Numbered from the stretch's first letter, positions 1 to 6,225 are shown. The stretch: DNA of 9,027 nucleotides from Streptomyces katrae (GCF_000966975.1 NZ_JZWV01000191.1:1-9027), one strand, 5' to 3'. Numbers and translations: made by a program. Notes: a model not told the origin generated them from the letters alone.

Positions 1-717
1 ACGAGCGGGTTCACCGGCAGCCCGTGGCTCGGTACGGCCGCGGCAGCGCTGGCCGCCGCCGCGTACTCCCTGATCCTGGCCGTGGGCGCGGTCACCCTGC
101 GCGGCGACGCCGTCGTGCTGGGCGTGGCCATGAACCTCCTCGCCCTCGGACTCACCGGATTCCTGCTGCGTACGGTCTTCGGCGTACGGGGCACCTTCGA
201 CGACCCCGCCCTCACCGGGCTCCCCCTGATCGGCGGACAGTCTCCGCTCGCCTACCTCTCCTGGGCCGCCGTCGCCCTCACGGCCTTCGTCCTCACCCGG
301 CACGTGTGGGGACTGCGGCTGCGCGGGGCGGGCCAGGCACCCGACGCCGCGGCGGCCCTGGGCGTGAGCCCCGTCGCGTACCGCTACGCCGCGGTCCTCG
401 CGTCCGGGGTCCTGTGCGGCCTCGGCGGAGCCCAACTGGCCCTCGGCAACGTCACGCTCTTCTCCGAGAACATGACCGCGGGCCGCGGCTGGATCGCCGT
501 GGTCGCCGTCATGCTCGGGCGCGCCGCACCCGTGGGCGTACTGCTCTCGGCGCTGCTGTTCGCCCTCGCCGAAGCGGTCGGCTTCCGCCTGCAGGGCCTC
601 GGCCTGCCGCAGCAGGCCACGGACGCCGCCCCGTACGCCGTCACCCTCGCGGCGCTCTTCCTGACCACGGCGCGACGCCGCCGTGCCGCCCGTACGACAA
701 CCGGAGCCGCCGTATGA
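1..717 (+). CDS. Nucleoside-type ABC transporter permease, 3' part
   Basis: The frame is open from the first base to a TGA at 715-717, giving 238 residues with the N-terminus outside the window. The protein is mostly hydrophobic, with several membrane segments. It has the features of the branched-chain amino acid/nucleoside permease superfamily (BPD_transp_2). A stretch beginning GVSPVAYRYAAVLASG resembles the cytoplasmic coupling loop and following helix. The later RGWIAVVAVMLGRAAP segment resembles the GRGFIALAAVIFGR type sequence of nucleoside permeases such as YufQ/NupQ. It would form the inner-membrane channel with an ATPase and a lipoprotein encoded upstream. The stop overlaps the start of a nucleoside phosphorylase gene by 4 bp, which supports nucleoside rather than amino acid import. 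The family call is firm; the substrate is inferred from the neighbour. Confidence 0.85.
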   Translation, partial: TSGFTGSPWLGTAAAALAAAAYSLILAVGAVTLRGDAVVLGVAMNLLALGLTGFLLRTVFGVRGTFDDPALTGLPLIGGQSPLAYLSWAAVALTAFVLTRHVWGLRLRGAGQAPDAAAALGVSPVAYRYAAVLASGVLCGLGGAQLALGNVTLFSENMTAGRGWIAVVAVMLGRAAPVGVLLSALLFALAEAVGFRLQGLGLPQQATDAAPYAVTLAALFLTTARRRRAARTTTGAAV

Positions 718-1463
718 CGCTGGACCCGCTGCCCCTCACCCGCATCCCGGGCACCGGCCTGCCCTCCTCCGCGCTGGTGGTGGGCGACCCGGCACGGGCC
801 GCGGCCGTCGCGGAACTCCTGGACGGGGCCGAGGAGGTGTCCCACCACCGTGAGTACCGCCTCTTCACCGGGAGTTGGGCAGGCCTGCCCGTGGCCGTCG
901 CCTCCCACGGGGTCGGCGGCCCCGGAGCGATCCTGCTCTTCCGGGAGCTGGCCGACGCGGGCGTGCGCACCCTCATCAGACTGGGCACCGCGGGGGCGAT
1001 CCGCTCCGGCATCGCCGACGGCGACCTGGTGATCGCGGAGGGCGCGGTCCGCGACGACGGGGTGAACGGACAGCTGCTGCCGCCGGAGTATCCCGCGGTG
1101 GCCGCGCCGGAGGCGGTCCTCGCCCTCGCCAGGGCGGCCCGCGAGGCATCCGCCCCCCACCACCGGGGCATCGTCTGGACCCGCGCCGCGTTCCAGCCCG
1201 GCCTGCTCCCCGTCACCGAGTACGGGAAGGCGGGCGTCGCCGCGATCGAGATGGAACTCTCCGCGCTGCTGGTGACGGCCTCCCTGCGCGGACTGACGGC
1301 GGGCGGCGTGCTGGTGGTGGACGGGACGAACGCCGACGACCTCGTGGACGTGGAGGCCACCGGCGGCTACGACCCGCACCGCCAGGTGGTCGCGGACGGT
1401 GTCGGACGGGCCGCCGCCGTGGCCCTGGAGGCCCTGCGGCTGCTGGCCGAGGACGGGAGGTGA
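714..1463 (+). CDS. Nucleoside phosphorylase (PNP/uridine phosphorylase family)
   Basis: This 249-residue cytosolic enzyme is predicted to cleave a nucleoside with phosphate, giving a free base and (deoxy)ribose 1-phosphate. Hallmarks of the hexameric PNP/UDP family are visible. GDPAR at 24-28 is the phosphate-binding loop. HGVGGPG lies at 65-71 and RLGTAGAI at 89-96. EMELSAL at 179-185 supplies the ribose-binding Met-Glu. VDG at 202-204 carries an Asp where purine nucleoside phosphorylases have their catalytic Asp, although the surrounding sequence is not a textbook SD motif. Length is normal for the family. The ATG at 714 is preceded by GGAG at 703-706 and overlaps the permease stop as ATGA, so translation is probably coupled. 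The gene forms an uptake and salvage pair with the permease. Purine versus pyrimidine preference cannot be settled here. It converges on the next gene with a 2-bp gap. Confidence 0.9.
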   Translation: MTLDPLPLTRIPGTGLPSSALVVGDPARAAAVAELLDGAEEVSHHREYRLFTGSWAGLPVAVASHGVGGPGAILLFRELADAGVRTLIRLGTAGAIRSGIADGDLVIAEGAVRDDGVNGQLLPPEYPAVAAPEAVLALARAAREASAPHHRGIVWTRAAFQPGLLPVTEYGKAGVAAIEMELSALLVTASLRGLTAGGVLVVDGTNADDLVDVEATGGYDPHRQVVADGVGRAAAVALEALRLLAEDGR

Positions 1464-1465
1464 GT

Positions 1466-2335
1466 TCACGGGCCTGCCGTGGAGGGCGTGGCCGTCCAGG
1501 CGCCGGCCGCCGTGTCGAAGCGGACGAGTCCCAGGTCGGCGAAGGCGTGCAGCCAGCCCTCCATGGGCCACCGGCCCCACCGGCGGTGGAAGAGGGCGCC
1601 GTTGCGGAGGATGTCGTGGAGGTGCCGTACCGGCGGGTCTTCCACGGGATGGTGCTGGTGGTACGCGGGTGCTCCGCCGAGCCAGCACAGGTCGACACCC
1701 GCACGGTGTGCGAGGCAGGCGAAGTCGGTGTCCTCGCCGCCGTAGCCGGTGTACTCCTCGCAGAATCCGCCGATGCGCCTCCAGGTCGAGGCGGTCAGCG
1801 TGAACGACAGGGACCAGAAGAGGTCCGGATCGCCCCCGGTCAGCAGTTGGTCCGGTCGCGGTACCGGGCGGCCGGGGTGCGGGTCGGCCAGTTCCGGGAG
1901 GCCGGCGAGCCGGTACCCGCCGACGGGCGGGGGAGGCAGGTAGGTGACGGTTCCGCAGAGGAGCACCCCGTTGACGGCCGCCTCGGTGTACCGGCCGACG
2001 CTCTGCGGGCCGGGGACGCAGTCGACGTCGAGGAAGACCAGGACGTCCGCCCCGAGTGCGAGGGCCCGGCGGGCCCCGGCGTTGCGGGCGGCGGCCAGCG
2101 GGAAGCGGCCGGAGCGGGGAACGGCCATGGGCACCACGGTGGCCGCGGGGCTGCCGCGGGCGGCGATCGCTGCGGCAATCGCATCGTCCATGGTGACGAC
2201 CACGTAGGTGTCGGGCCGGCGGTCGGACCGGGAGAGCGCGGTCTGCTGGAGGGCCAGGTGCCGGTGCCGGCCCGCCACCAGGGTGATCACGGCCACGTGG
2301 GGGGCGGCCGTGGGTGTGTGGTCCGGGCGGTTCAT
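1466..2335 (-). CDS. GT2-like (GT-A fold) glycosyltransferase
   Basis: This 289-residue soluble protein begins with a Rossmann-like strand, HVAVITLVAGR, at 13-23. AAARNAGARRA at 81-91 is the usual GT2 region before the metal site. FLDVDCVPGP at 101-110 contains the DXD motif (103-105) that holds the metal and nucleotide-sugar. GGFCEEYTGYGGEDTDF at 189-205 has the GGED acceptor/catalytic motif of the galactosyltransferase-like C-terminal domain (Glyco_transf_7C). The tail is rich in Trp and Arg around 250-261. No membrane segment is visible. The ATG at 2335 was chosen because it overlaps the TGA of the preceding gene by 4 bp (ATGA). A longer in-frame extension upstream would lie entirely inside that gene. 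It is the last gene of the unit, and its stop lies 2 bp from the end of the convergent phosphorylase gene. Donor and acceptor sugars are unknown. Confidence 0.88.
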   Translation of the reverse strand: MNRPDHTPTAAPHVAVITLVAGRHRHLALQQTALSRSDRRPDTYVVVTMDDAIAAAIAARGSPAATVVPMAVPRSGRFPLAAARNAGARRALALGADVLVFLDVDCVPGPQSVGRYTEAAVNGVLLCGTVTYLPPPPVGGYRLAGLPELADPHPGRPVPRPDQLLTGGDPDLFWSLSFTLTASTWRRIGGFCEEYTGYGGEDTDFACLAHRAGVDLCWLGGAPAYHQHHPVEDPPVRHLHDILRNGALFHRRWGRWPMEGWLHAFADLGLVRFDTAAGAWTATPSTAGP

Positions 2336-3330
2336 GATGCCCCGGGCATCGCGGCCAGAGCGTCGAGGGCCCGGGCGGCGCGCCGGGCGCCGTCGCCGGG
2401 GGCCCAGCCGGACCAGGCGTCGCCGTCGAGGGCCGCCGCCTCGGCGAGGACGGACGGCCACTGCGGTGGGTCGGGCCAGTGCTCGCGCACCACGGCCAGT
2501 CCGGCCTCGCGCAGCGCCCTGCCGGTGGCGTGCTGTTCGCCGTAGGGCCGTTCCTGGGGCAGGACGACCGTGGGGCGGCGCGCGGCCGCGCACTCGGCGA
2601 CGGCGTTCTGGCCGCCGTGGGTGATGACCACGTCGGCGGCGCAGATCCGGGTCCAGGGGTCGGCCGACCAGGCGCCGCCCGGGCCGCCGAGCAGGTCCCA
2701 CTGCCAGTCGGGGGTCGCCGCCCGGGCCGCCCGTACCTGCTCGAAGGTGATGCCGCTGCCGCCCGCTCCGAGCATGAGCAGCACGCGGCGGGTCCCGTCG
2801 CGCGGGGGCGGCGTGGGCACGCGGCCGTCGTCCCTGGAGAACGCGGACGCGTAGATGGTCTTGTCGTACCAGCGTGAGGGCCAGCCGGGTTCCGGGGCGG
2901 TGGCCGGCCAGGGAGCGAGCAGGCGCAGCGCGATGTCGTGCCCGAGCCGGTGGGCGGCGTCGAGGCGTCGTCCGCGCATGGCGGCGACGACCACGGGCAC
3001 CCCCATCAGCCGGGCCAGGCAGGCCACCTCGACGGATACGTCGCTGACCAGGAGCGTGGGCCGGGTCCGGCCCAGCCATCCGGCGAGGGTGGACATGCGG
3101 TCGGCGTAGCCGTCGTGGAAGAGGGGCGCCCAGTGCAGCCGGCCCTGGGCGCGGGTGTCGACGGCCGCCGGGCCGCCGGTGTCGAGGGGCAGGGAGATCC
3201 ACGGACCGGGCCAGTCCGGAGGCGGATCGAGGCTGGACAGGCCGGTGACGGGGCTGCGCGCATGGCGGGCGATGCAGAGGGCGCGGTGGAGGTGGCCCAG
3301 CCCGTGGTGGTGGACGTAGTAGCCGATCAC
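2332..3330 (-). CDS. MurG/GT28-like GT-B glycosyltransferase
   Basis: This 332-residue protein appears to be a two-domain GT-B enzyme. The N-terminus, YYVHHHGLGHLHRA (4-17), carries the glycine/histidine loop (GxGHxxR) of MurG-like enzymes. LVSDVSVEVACLARLMGVPVV (94-114) resembles the acceptor-domain segment of that group. LMLGAGGSG (185-193) opens the C-terminal donor domain. THGGQNAVAECAAARRP (237-253) is the typical nucleotide-sugar-binding signature, followed by a PQERPYGEQ loop. The length suits the family, and there is no signal peptide or membrane segment. The GTG at 3330 was chosen because it overlaps the preceding stop as GTGA and has GGAG 8 nt upstream. It is unlikely to be the true peptidoglycan MurG, which sits in the division cluster. 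It more likely adds a sugar to the product of this unit; donor and acceptor are unknown. Confidence 0.85.
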   Translation of the reverse strand: MIGYYVHHHGLGHLHRALCIARHARSPVTGLSSLDPPPDWPGPWISLPLDTGGPAAVDTRAQGRLHWAPLFHDGYADRMSTLAGWLGRTRPTLLVSDVSVEVACLARLMGVPVVVAAMRGRRLDAAHRLGHDIALRLLAPWPATAPEPGWPSRWYDKTIYASAFSRDDGRVPTPPPRDGTRRVLLMLGAGGSGITFEQVRAARAATPDWQWDLLGGPGGAWSADPWTRICAADVVITHGGQNAVAECAAARRPTVVLPQERPYGEQHATGRALREAGLAVVREHWPDPPQWPSVLAEAAALDGDAWSGWAPGDGARRAARALDALAAMPGAS

Positions 3331-4403
3331 GGCAGCAGCTCCGCGTAGAGGGCCTCGTAGCGGTCGGTCATGTGGCTCAGGGAACAGAAGGCCCTGGCCC
3401 GCTCCCGGCAGGCCCGCCGGCTGAGCTTCACGGTCTCCCCGACCGCCGCGGCCAGTGCGGCGACGTCGGGGTAGGGGACGAGCCGTCCGCAGTCGGGGGT
3501 GAGGATCTCGGCGAGGGCGCCGCGGTCGAAGCCGGCCACCGGAGTGCCGCAGGCCAGGGATTCGGCGACGACCAGTCCGTACGGCTCGTCCCAGCAGGGG
3601 GTGACGAGGGTGGCGCGCGCCGAGCCGACCAGGGCGGCCAGCTCCGTGCGGGTCAGGTGCCCCGCGTACCGTATGCGGCCGCCGAGCCGGGGGGCCACCC
3701 GGTCGCGGAAGTAGCGGCGGTCGGCCACGGGCCCCGCGAGGGTCAGCGGGAGCCCCGTCGCGGCCGCGACGGCGATGGCCAGGGCGGGGCCCTTCTCGGG
3801 CACGATCCGTCCGTACCACACCAGATCACCGCCGCCGGGCCCGGCGGGCCAGCGCCTCAGGTCGATTCCGTTGTGCACCACACGGGCGGAGCGCACCAGC
3901 GGCTGCCAGGAGCGTGCTGTGTGTGCGCTGACCGCCGTGAAGACGCCGGAGCCCGTCGGGTCGGTCTGGATCGCGGATTCCAGCCACGGCGTGGGCGGTG
4001 TGTGCAGGGTGGTGACGACGGGGGCGGGCACGGCGGGGGCCATGGCGACGGGCAGGTAGTGGAGGCTGTTGTTGTGGACGAGGTCGTACGCCGGGCCGCC
4101 GTCGTCGCCGCGTGCGAGGTCGAGCATGAGGCTCAGGTAGGCGTGGTGTTCGTGCAGTGCGGACGGGTCGCTCATGCTGAGGTCCGCCCGGGCGGCCGGA
4201 CTCAGCCGGGGAGCGCGCACGGGGAGTTCGCGCACGTTCAGCCGCGGGTCGGACCCGGGCGCCGCGAACAGGGCGATGTGGTGGCCCCGCCGGCGCAGGG
4301 CCCAGGCGAGCGCCCAGGTGTGGGCTTCGAGTCCGCCGGCGAAGGGCTCCCGGATGGGGAAGCGCGCCGAGGCGATGAGGGCGATGCGCAGGGGGCGGGT
4401 CAC
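3327..4403 (-). CDS. GT4-like glycosyltransferase
   Basis: This 358-residue protein is a retaining GT-B enzyme of the GT4 type. The N-terminal domain opens with LRIALIASARFPIREPFAGG (5-24) and GGLEAH (23-28), the acceptor-side glycine loop. VHNGID (176-181) and GRIVPEKG (198-205) mark the start of the C-terminal donor domain. EPYGLVVAESLACGTPV (273-289) contains the EX7E pair (E273, E281) that binds the nucleotide-sugar. All key motifs are intact, so it should be active. The GTG at 4403 overlaps the previous stop as GTGA. The ribosome binding site is weak, so expression probably depends on coupling to the gene before it. No membrane segment is seen, and the substrate cannot be assigned. Confidence 0.9.
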   Translation of the reverse strand: MTRPLRIALIASARFPIREPFAGGLEAHTWALAWALRRRGHHIALFAAPGSDPRLNVRELPVRAPRLSPAARADLSMSDPSALHEHHAYLSLMLDLARGDDGGPAYDLVHNNSLHYLPVAMAPAVPAPVVTTLHTPPTPWLESAIQTDPTGSGVFTAVSAHTARSWQPLVRSARVVHNGIDLRRWPAGPGGGDLVWYGRIVPEKGPALAIAVAAATGLPLTLAGPVADRRYFRDRVAPRLGGRIRYAGHLTRTELAALVGSARATLVTPCWDEPYGLVVAESLACGTPVAGFDRGALAEILTPDCGRLVPYPDVAALAAAVGETVKLSRRACRERARAFCSLSHMTDRYEALYAELLP

Positions 4404-5530
4404 GTCAGGCAGCGTTCGTAGAGCGCCCGGTGGGCTGCTGCCAGGGCGTTGCGTTCACCTTTGCGGGCCCGGGGGTTGGCGCGGGGCGCCGGCCGGTGGG
4501 CGTACGCCTGGCGTACGGCGACTTCCAGGGACCGTACGTCCAGGCCGTCGGGGCCGTGCCGGTAGAGGTGGCAGGGGCGCTGTTCGGCGTAGTAGCCGCA
4601 GTCCGGGACGGCCACGGCGGTGCCGAGGTCGTAGCAGGCCTCCAGCCAGCCCGAGTGGGTGCCGAAGGTGTACGGGAGCACCGAGAGGTCCAGGGAACTC
4701 AGGTACTCCCACAGCGCGTCGTCGTCGAAGTAGTCGTGCACGCGCAGGTCCACCGTCCCCTCCGCGGCCAGTTCGGCCAGCCCCGCCACCACCTCGGGAG
4801 CATGCGCACGGCCGCCGGGCTCGTGCGTGTCGGTGTGGATGTCCACGCGCAGCCGTCCGTCCGGCAGCTCCGCCGTGACCGCCGCCAGCGCCCGGATGAC
4901 CGGTAGCGGCGCCATGTTGGGCCGCAGGCTCTTGGCGTGCACCCCGATGACGAAGTCCGTGCGCGGTGCCCGCGGACGGGACAGCTGCGGCTCCTCCACG
5001 ACGTGGGGGTGGGGCAGGACGTGTGCGGTGCGGCCCCAGCGGGCCGCGATCTCGTCCGCCGCGCCGGGGGTCAGAGTGATCAGGCAGTCGGCGGCGGGGA
5101 CCAGCACGTCGAGGGCGGCGTCATGGGCGCTCCGGTCGGGCTGGTGGGGGTTGCGCAGGTCGTGGACGGTCTGCACCAGGGGCTTGCCGTGCCGGCGGAG
5201 TTCACCGACGAGTTCCGTCAGCTGCCGCGGACTTTGCGCGTCGAACCCGAAGTGCAGGTGGTAGACGTCGAAACCGTCGTGGTGGCCGCGCACCCAGGCC
5301 GGGTCCAGCATCACCGGGGGCCACCACCGCTGTGAGGTGCTCGGAGCACCGTTGGGGTGCGGGTCCGGCAGCAGGACGACTCCGTCGGAGCCGTCGGCGG
5401 CGTGTATGTGGCGAACGTAGACGTGACCGGCGGGGACGGAAGCGACCCGGATCTCGTCGGGCGCGTACGGGTGCGGCAGCCGGGCGTGCGGTGAGGCCGC
5501 GGGGGAGGCGTGGGCGGCAGCGGCGGTCAT
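4400..5530 (-). CDS. Divergent GT4-like glycosyltransferase
   Basis: This 376-residue protein appears to be a GT-B glycosyltransferase of an unusual branch. An Ala/Pro/His-rich N-terminus (1-25) precedes an uncommon segment, VPAGHVYVRHI (32-42). DVYHLHFGFD (88-97) and PLVQTVHDLRNPHQ (117-130) resemble the acceptor-domain strands of GT4 enzymes. DFVIGVHAKSLRPNMAPLP (192-210) opens the donor domain. LPYTFGTHSGWLEACYDLGT (285-304) aligns with the GT4 EX7E region, but only the second Glu (E297) is present; the first position is Phe289. The ATG at 5530 lies 9 bp after the stop of the 54-residue peptide gene. A GAGGA lies inside the end of the peptide gene, so the two are likely co-translated. A donor or acceptor different from ordinary GT4 enzymes is plausible, and loss of catalysis cannot be excluded. 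Confidence 0.8.
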   Translation of the reverse strand: MTAAAAHASPAASPHARLPHPYAPDEIRVASVPAGHVYVRHIHAADGSDGVVLLPDPHPNGAPSTSQRWWPPVMLDPAWVRGHHDGFDVYHLHFGFDAQSPRQLTELVGELRRHGKPLVQTVHDLRNPHQPDRSAHDAALDVLVPAADCLITLTPGAADEIAARWGRTAHVLPHPHVVEEPQLSRPRAPRTDFVIGVHAKSLRPNMAPLPVIRALAAVTAELPDGRLRVDIHTDTHEPGGRAHAPEVVAGLAELAAEGTVDLRVHDYFDDDALWEYLSSLDLSVLPYTFGTHSGWLEACYDLGTAVAVPDCGYYAEQRPCHLYRHGPDGLDVRSLEVAVRQAYAHRPAPRANPRARKGERNALAAAHRALYERCLT

Positions 5531-5539
5531 GCCGGGCGC

Positions 5540-5704
5540 CTAGTCCTCGCCCCGGATGATGTTCGAGTCGGGCGCGTTCGGCGTCCCCTCGCCCTCCGCG
5601 CCGTCAGAGCGTGCCTGGGGGACGATCGCGGGGCGGCACGTCCGGATGCCCTCGTCGCGCGGGGCATGGCTCGTGACCGGCTGGGGGGCTGCCTGGGCTT
5701 CCAT
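5540..5704 (-). CDS. 54-residue peptide, candidate precursor or scaffold peptide
   Basis: A small gene encodes 54 residues beginning MEAQAAPQPVTSHAPRDEGI and ending in PNAPDSNIIRGED. I do not recognise the family. Support for it being real is threefold. Only 5 of 54 codons end in A or T, against about 20 of 68 in the same frame upstream of the ATG. An AAAGGGAA ribosome binding site (5720-5713) lies 9 nt before the ATG. It also opens a tightly coupled four-glycosyltransferase unit with a 9-bp gap to the next gene. The peptide has no membrane segment or signal peptide. It has one Cys (residue 23, in GIRTCRPAIVPQ), three Thr, three Ser, many Pro, an acidic Gly/Glu stretch (34-40) and an acidic C-terminus. 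Possible roles are a ribosomally made precursor glycosylated by the enzymes downstream, an acceptor scaffold, or a small regulatory partner. None is proven by the sequence. Confidence 0.72.
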   Translation of the reverse strand: MEAQAAPQPVTSHAPRDEGIRTCRPAIVPQARSDGAEGEGTPNAPDSNIIRGED

Positions 5705-5721
5705 GATGAACGTTCCCTTTC

Positions 5722-5743
5722 TGCGGAATCGCGCAGATTCGCA
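5722..5743. promoter_or_regulatory. Imperfect inverted repeat next to the peptide ribosome binding site
   Basis: The arms TGCGGAATC (5722-5730) and GATTCGCA (5736-5743) are inverted copies, with one unpaired G, around a 5-nt centre (GCGCA). The element ends one base from the AAAGGGAA ribosome binding site of the peptide gene. It could be an operator for a dimeric repressor or an RNA hairpin in the leader that limits ribosome access. The surroundings are AT-richer than the genes. Confidence 0.4.
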
Positions 5744-5835
5744 CGATTGTGGGGGTTCGCGGTGAATGGCGCGTACCCCAGGGAGTGGCCGCCATACCTG
5801 GCTCACGGCGCCGGTACCGAACCGTCCACCCCGGT

Positions 5836-5851
5836 CTGGTACGAGTACCAG
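5836..5851. promoter_or_regulatory. Perfect 16-bp dyad, candidate operator
   Basis: CTGGTACGAGTACCAG consists of two perfect 7-bp arms around a 2-bp centre. It extends outward with CCGG on each side if one base (T5835) is skipped. The 2-nt centre is too tight for a good RNA loop, so a binding site for a homodimeric regulator is the better reading. It lies about 130 bp before the peptide start and is well placed to control the minus-strand unit. The regulator is not encoded in the window as far as I can see. Confidence 0.45.
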
Positions 5852-5960
5852 CCGGTGCGGGTTCATCAAGGTGATCACGGCCCCCGGCGCGCGCAAGGCA
5901 CGGCCCATCGAGGAAGAGGGGGTTCGCGCTCGCGCGCGGGTCGCCGATGTCGAGTTCCGG

Positions 5961-6008
5961 CGGACGGGCGACCAGCACCGGGCCGGGACCGCTCGGGCCG
6001 ACCGTCCG
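5961..6008 (-). terminator. Possible terminator hairpin after the 67-residue gene
   Basis: CGGACGG (5961-5967) and CCGTCCG (6002-6008) are perfect inverted arms around a 34-nt GC-rich centre, starting 13 nt past the stop of the minus-strand gene at 6022. There is no U-tract, which is common in Streptomyces terminators but leaves the call weak. It would separate the 67-residue gene from the peptide/glycosyltransferase unit. Confidence 0.25.
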
Positions 6009-6021
6009 GGTACGTCGAGCG

Positions 6022-6225
6022 CTACTGCTCCCCGGTCCGGTTCTCCGCGGTCTGCAGTGCCTGGCCGGCGATCGTGAGGGCCTCGTCGTCGTGGCCTGCC
6101 GCCTTCGCCGTCTCGGCCTGGCTCAGGGCGACGCGGAGCAGTTCGACGACGTGCTCCGGCAGCGTGTTCGAAGCCACCACGTCTGCCAGCTGCCGGATGG
6201 TGTCGCCGGCCGGGTCGTCGGGCAT
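6022..6225 (-). CDS. Hypothetical 67-residue helical protein
   Basis: I do not recognise this protein. It begins MPDDPAGDTIRQLADVVASN and is predicted to be almost wholly helical, with two helices broken near the TLPEH segment and AAGHDDEA. It has no Cys, signal peptide or membrane segment. The second half (ALSQAETAKAAGHDDEAL) resembles one TPR-like helical hairpin, but a single repeat is too little to assign. The ATG at 6225 is chosen because GGAGG (6239-6235) sits 9 nt upstream. Only 5 of 67 codons end in A or T, as expected of a real gene. An in-frame start at 6294 would add an Arg-rich extension and lacks such a site. It is transcribed divergently from the decarboxylase gene, 135 bp away, and lies in the same direction as the peptide/glycosyltransferase unit. 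Confidence 0.75.
   Translation of the reverse strand: MPDDPAGDTIRQLADVVASNTLPEHVVELLRVALSQAETAKAAGHDDEALTIAGQALQTAENRTGEQ

Larger units (their letters stand above)
5705..6021. other. 317-bp intergenic region upstream of the peptide/glycosyltransferase unit
   Basis: No gene is supported here. Open frames exist on both strands, but their third-position GC is far below that of the neighbouring genes (about 70% in the frame continuous with the peptide). The region holds a perfect dyad at 5836-5851 and a broken dyad at 5722-5743 next to the peptide's ribosome binding site. It also contains an 8-bp palindrome, GTGATCAC, at 5871-5878 and a 7-bp inverted repeat at 5961-6008 just beyond the stop of the 67-residue gene. 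The promoter of the minus-strand unit should lie here, but I see no convincing -35/-10 pair. A weak possibility is TTGATG at 5869-5864 read on the minus strand, with a poor -10 overlapping the 5836-5851 dyad. Confidence 0.6.

Noticed and set aside
24..713. An extension of the phosphorylase frame upstream of 714.
   Set aside because: The extension is Arg/Pro/Gly-rich shadow sequence opposite the clearly membrane-type permease frame. The family N-terminus begins at the ATG at 714.
2332..3330. True peptidoglycan MurG.
   Set aside because: It shares the GT28-type loops, but it lies in a four-glycosyltransferase unit, away from any division or cell-wall genes, and the similarity seen is limited to general motifs.
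5556..5765. A plus-strand open frame of 69 codons lying antisense to the peptide gene.
   Set aside because: Its wobble positions coincide with those of the minus-strand peptide, so its high third-position GC is borrowed. It has no ribosome binding site, is unusually rich in Trp, and its codon bias collapses beyond 5704.
5705..5908. A longer form of the peptide (122 residues) starting at an in-frame ATG at 5908.
   Set aside because: Third-position GC of the added 68 codons is only about 70%, against about 91% within the 54-residue part. The drop falls exactly at the ATG at 5704, which has its own ribosome binding site; the longer form has none evident.
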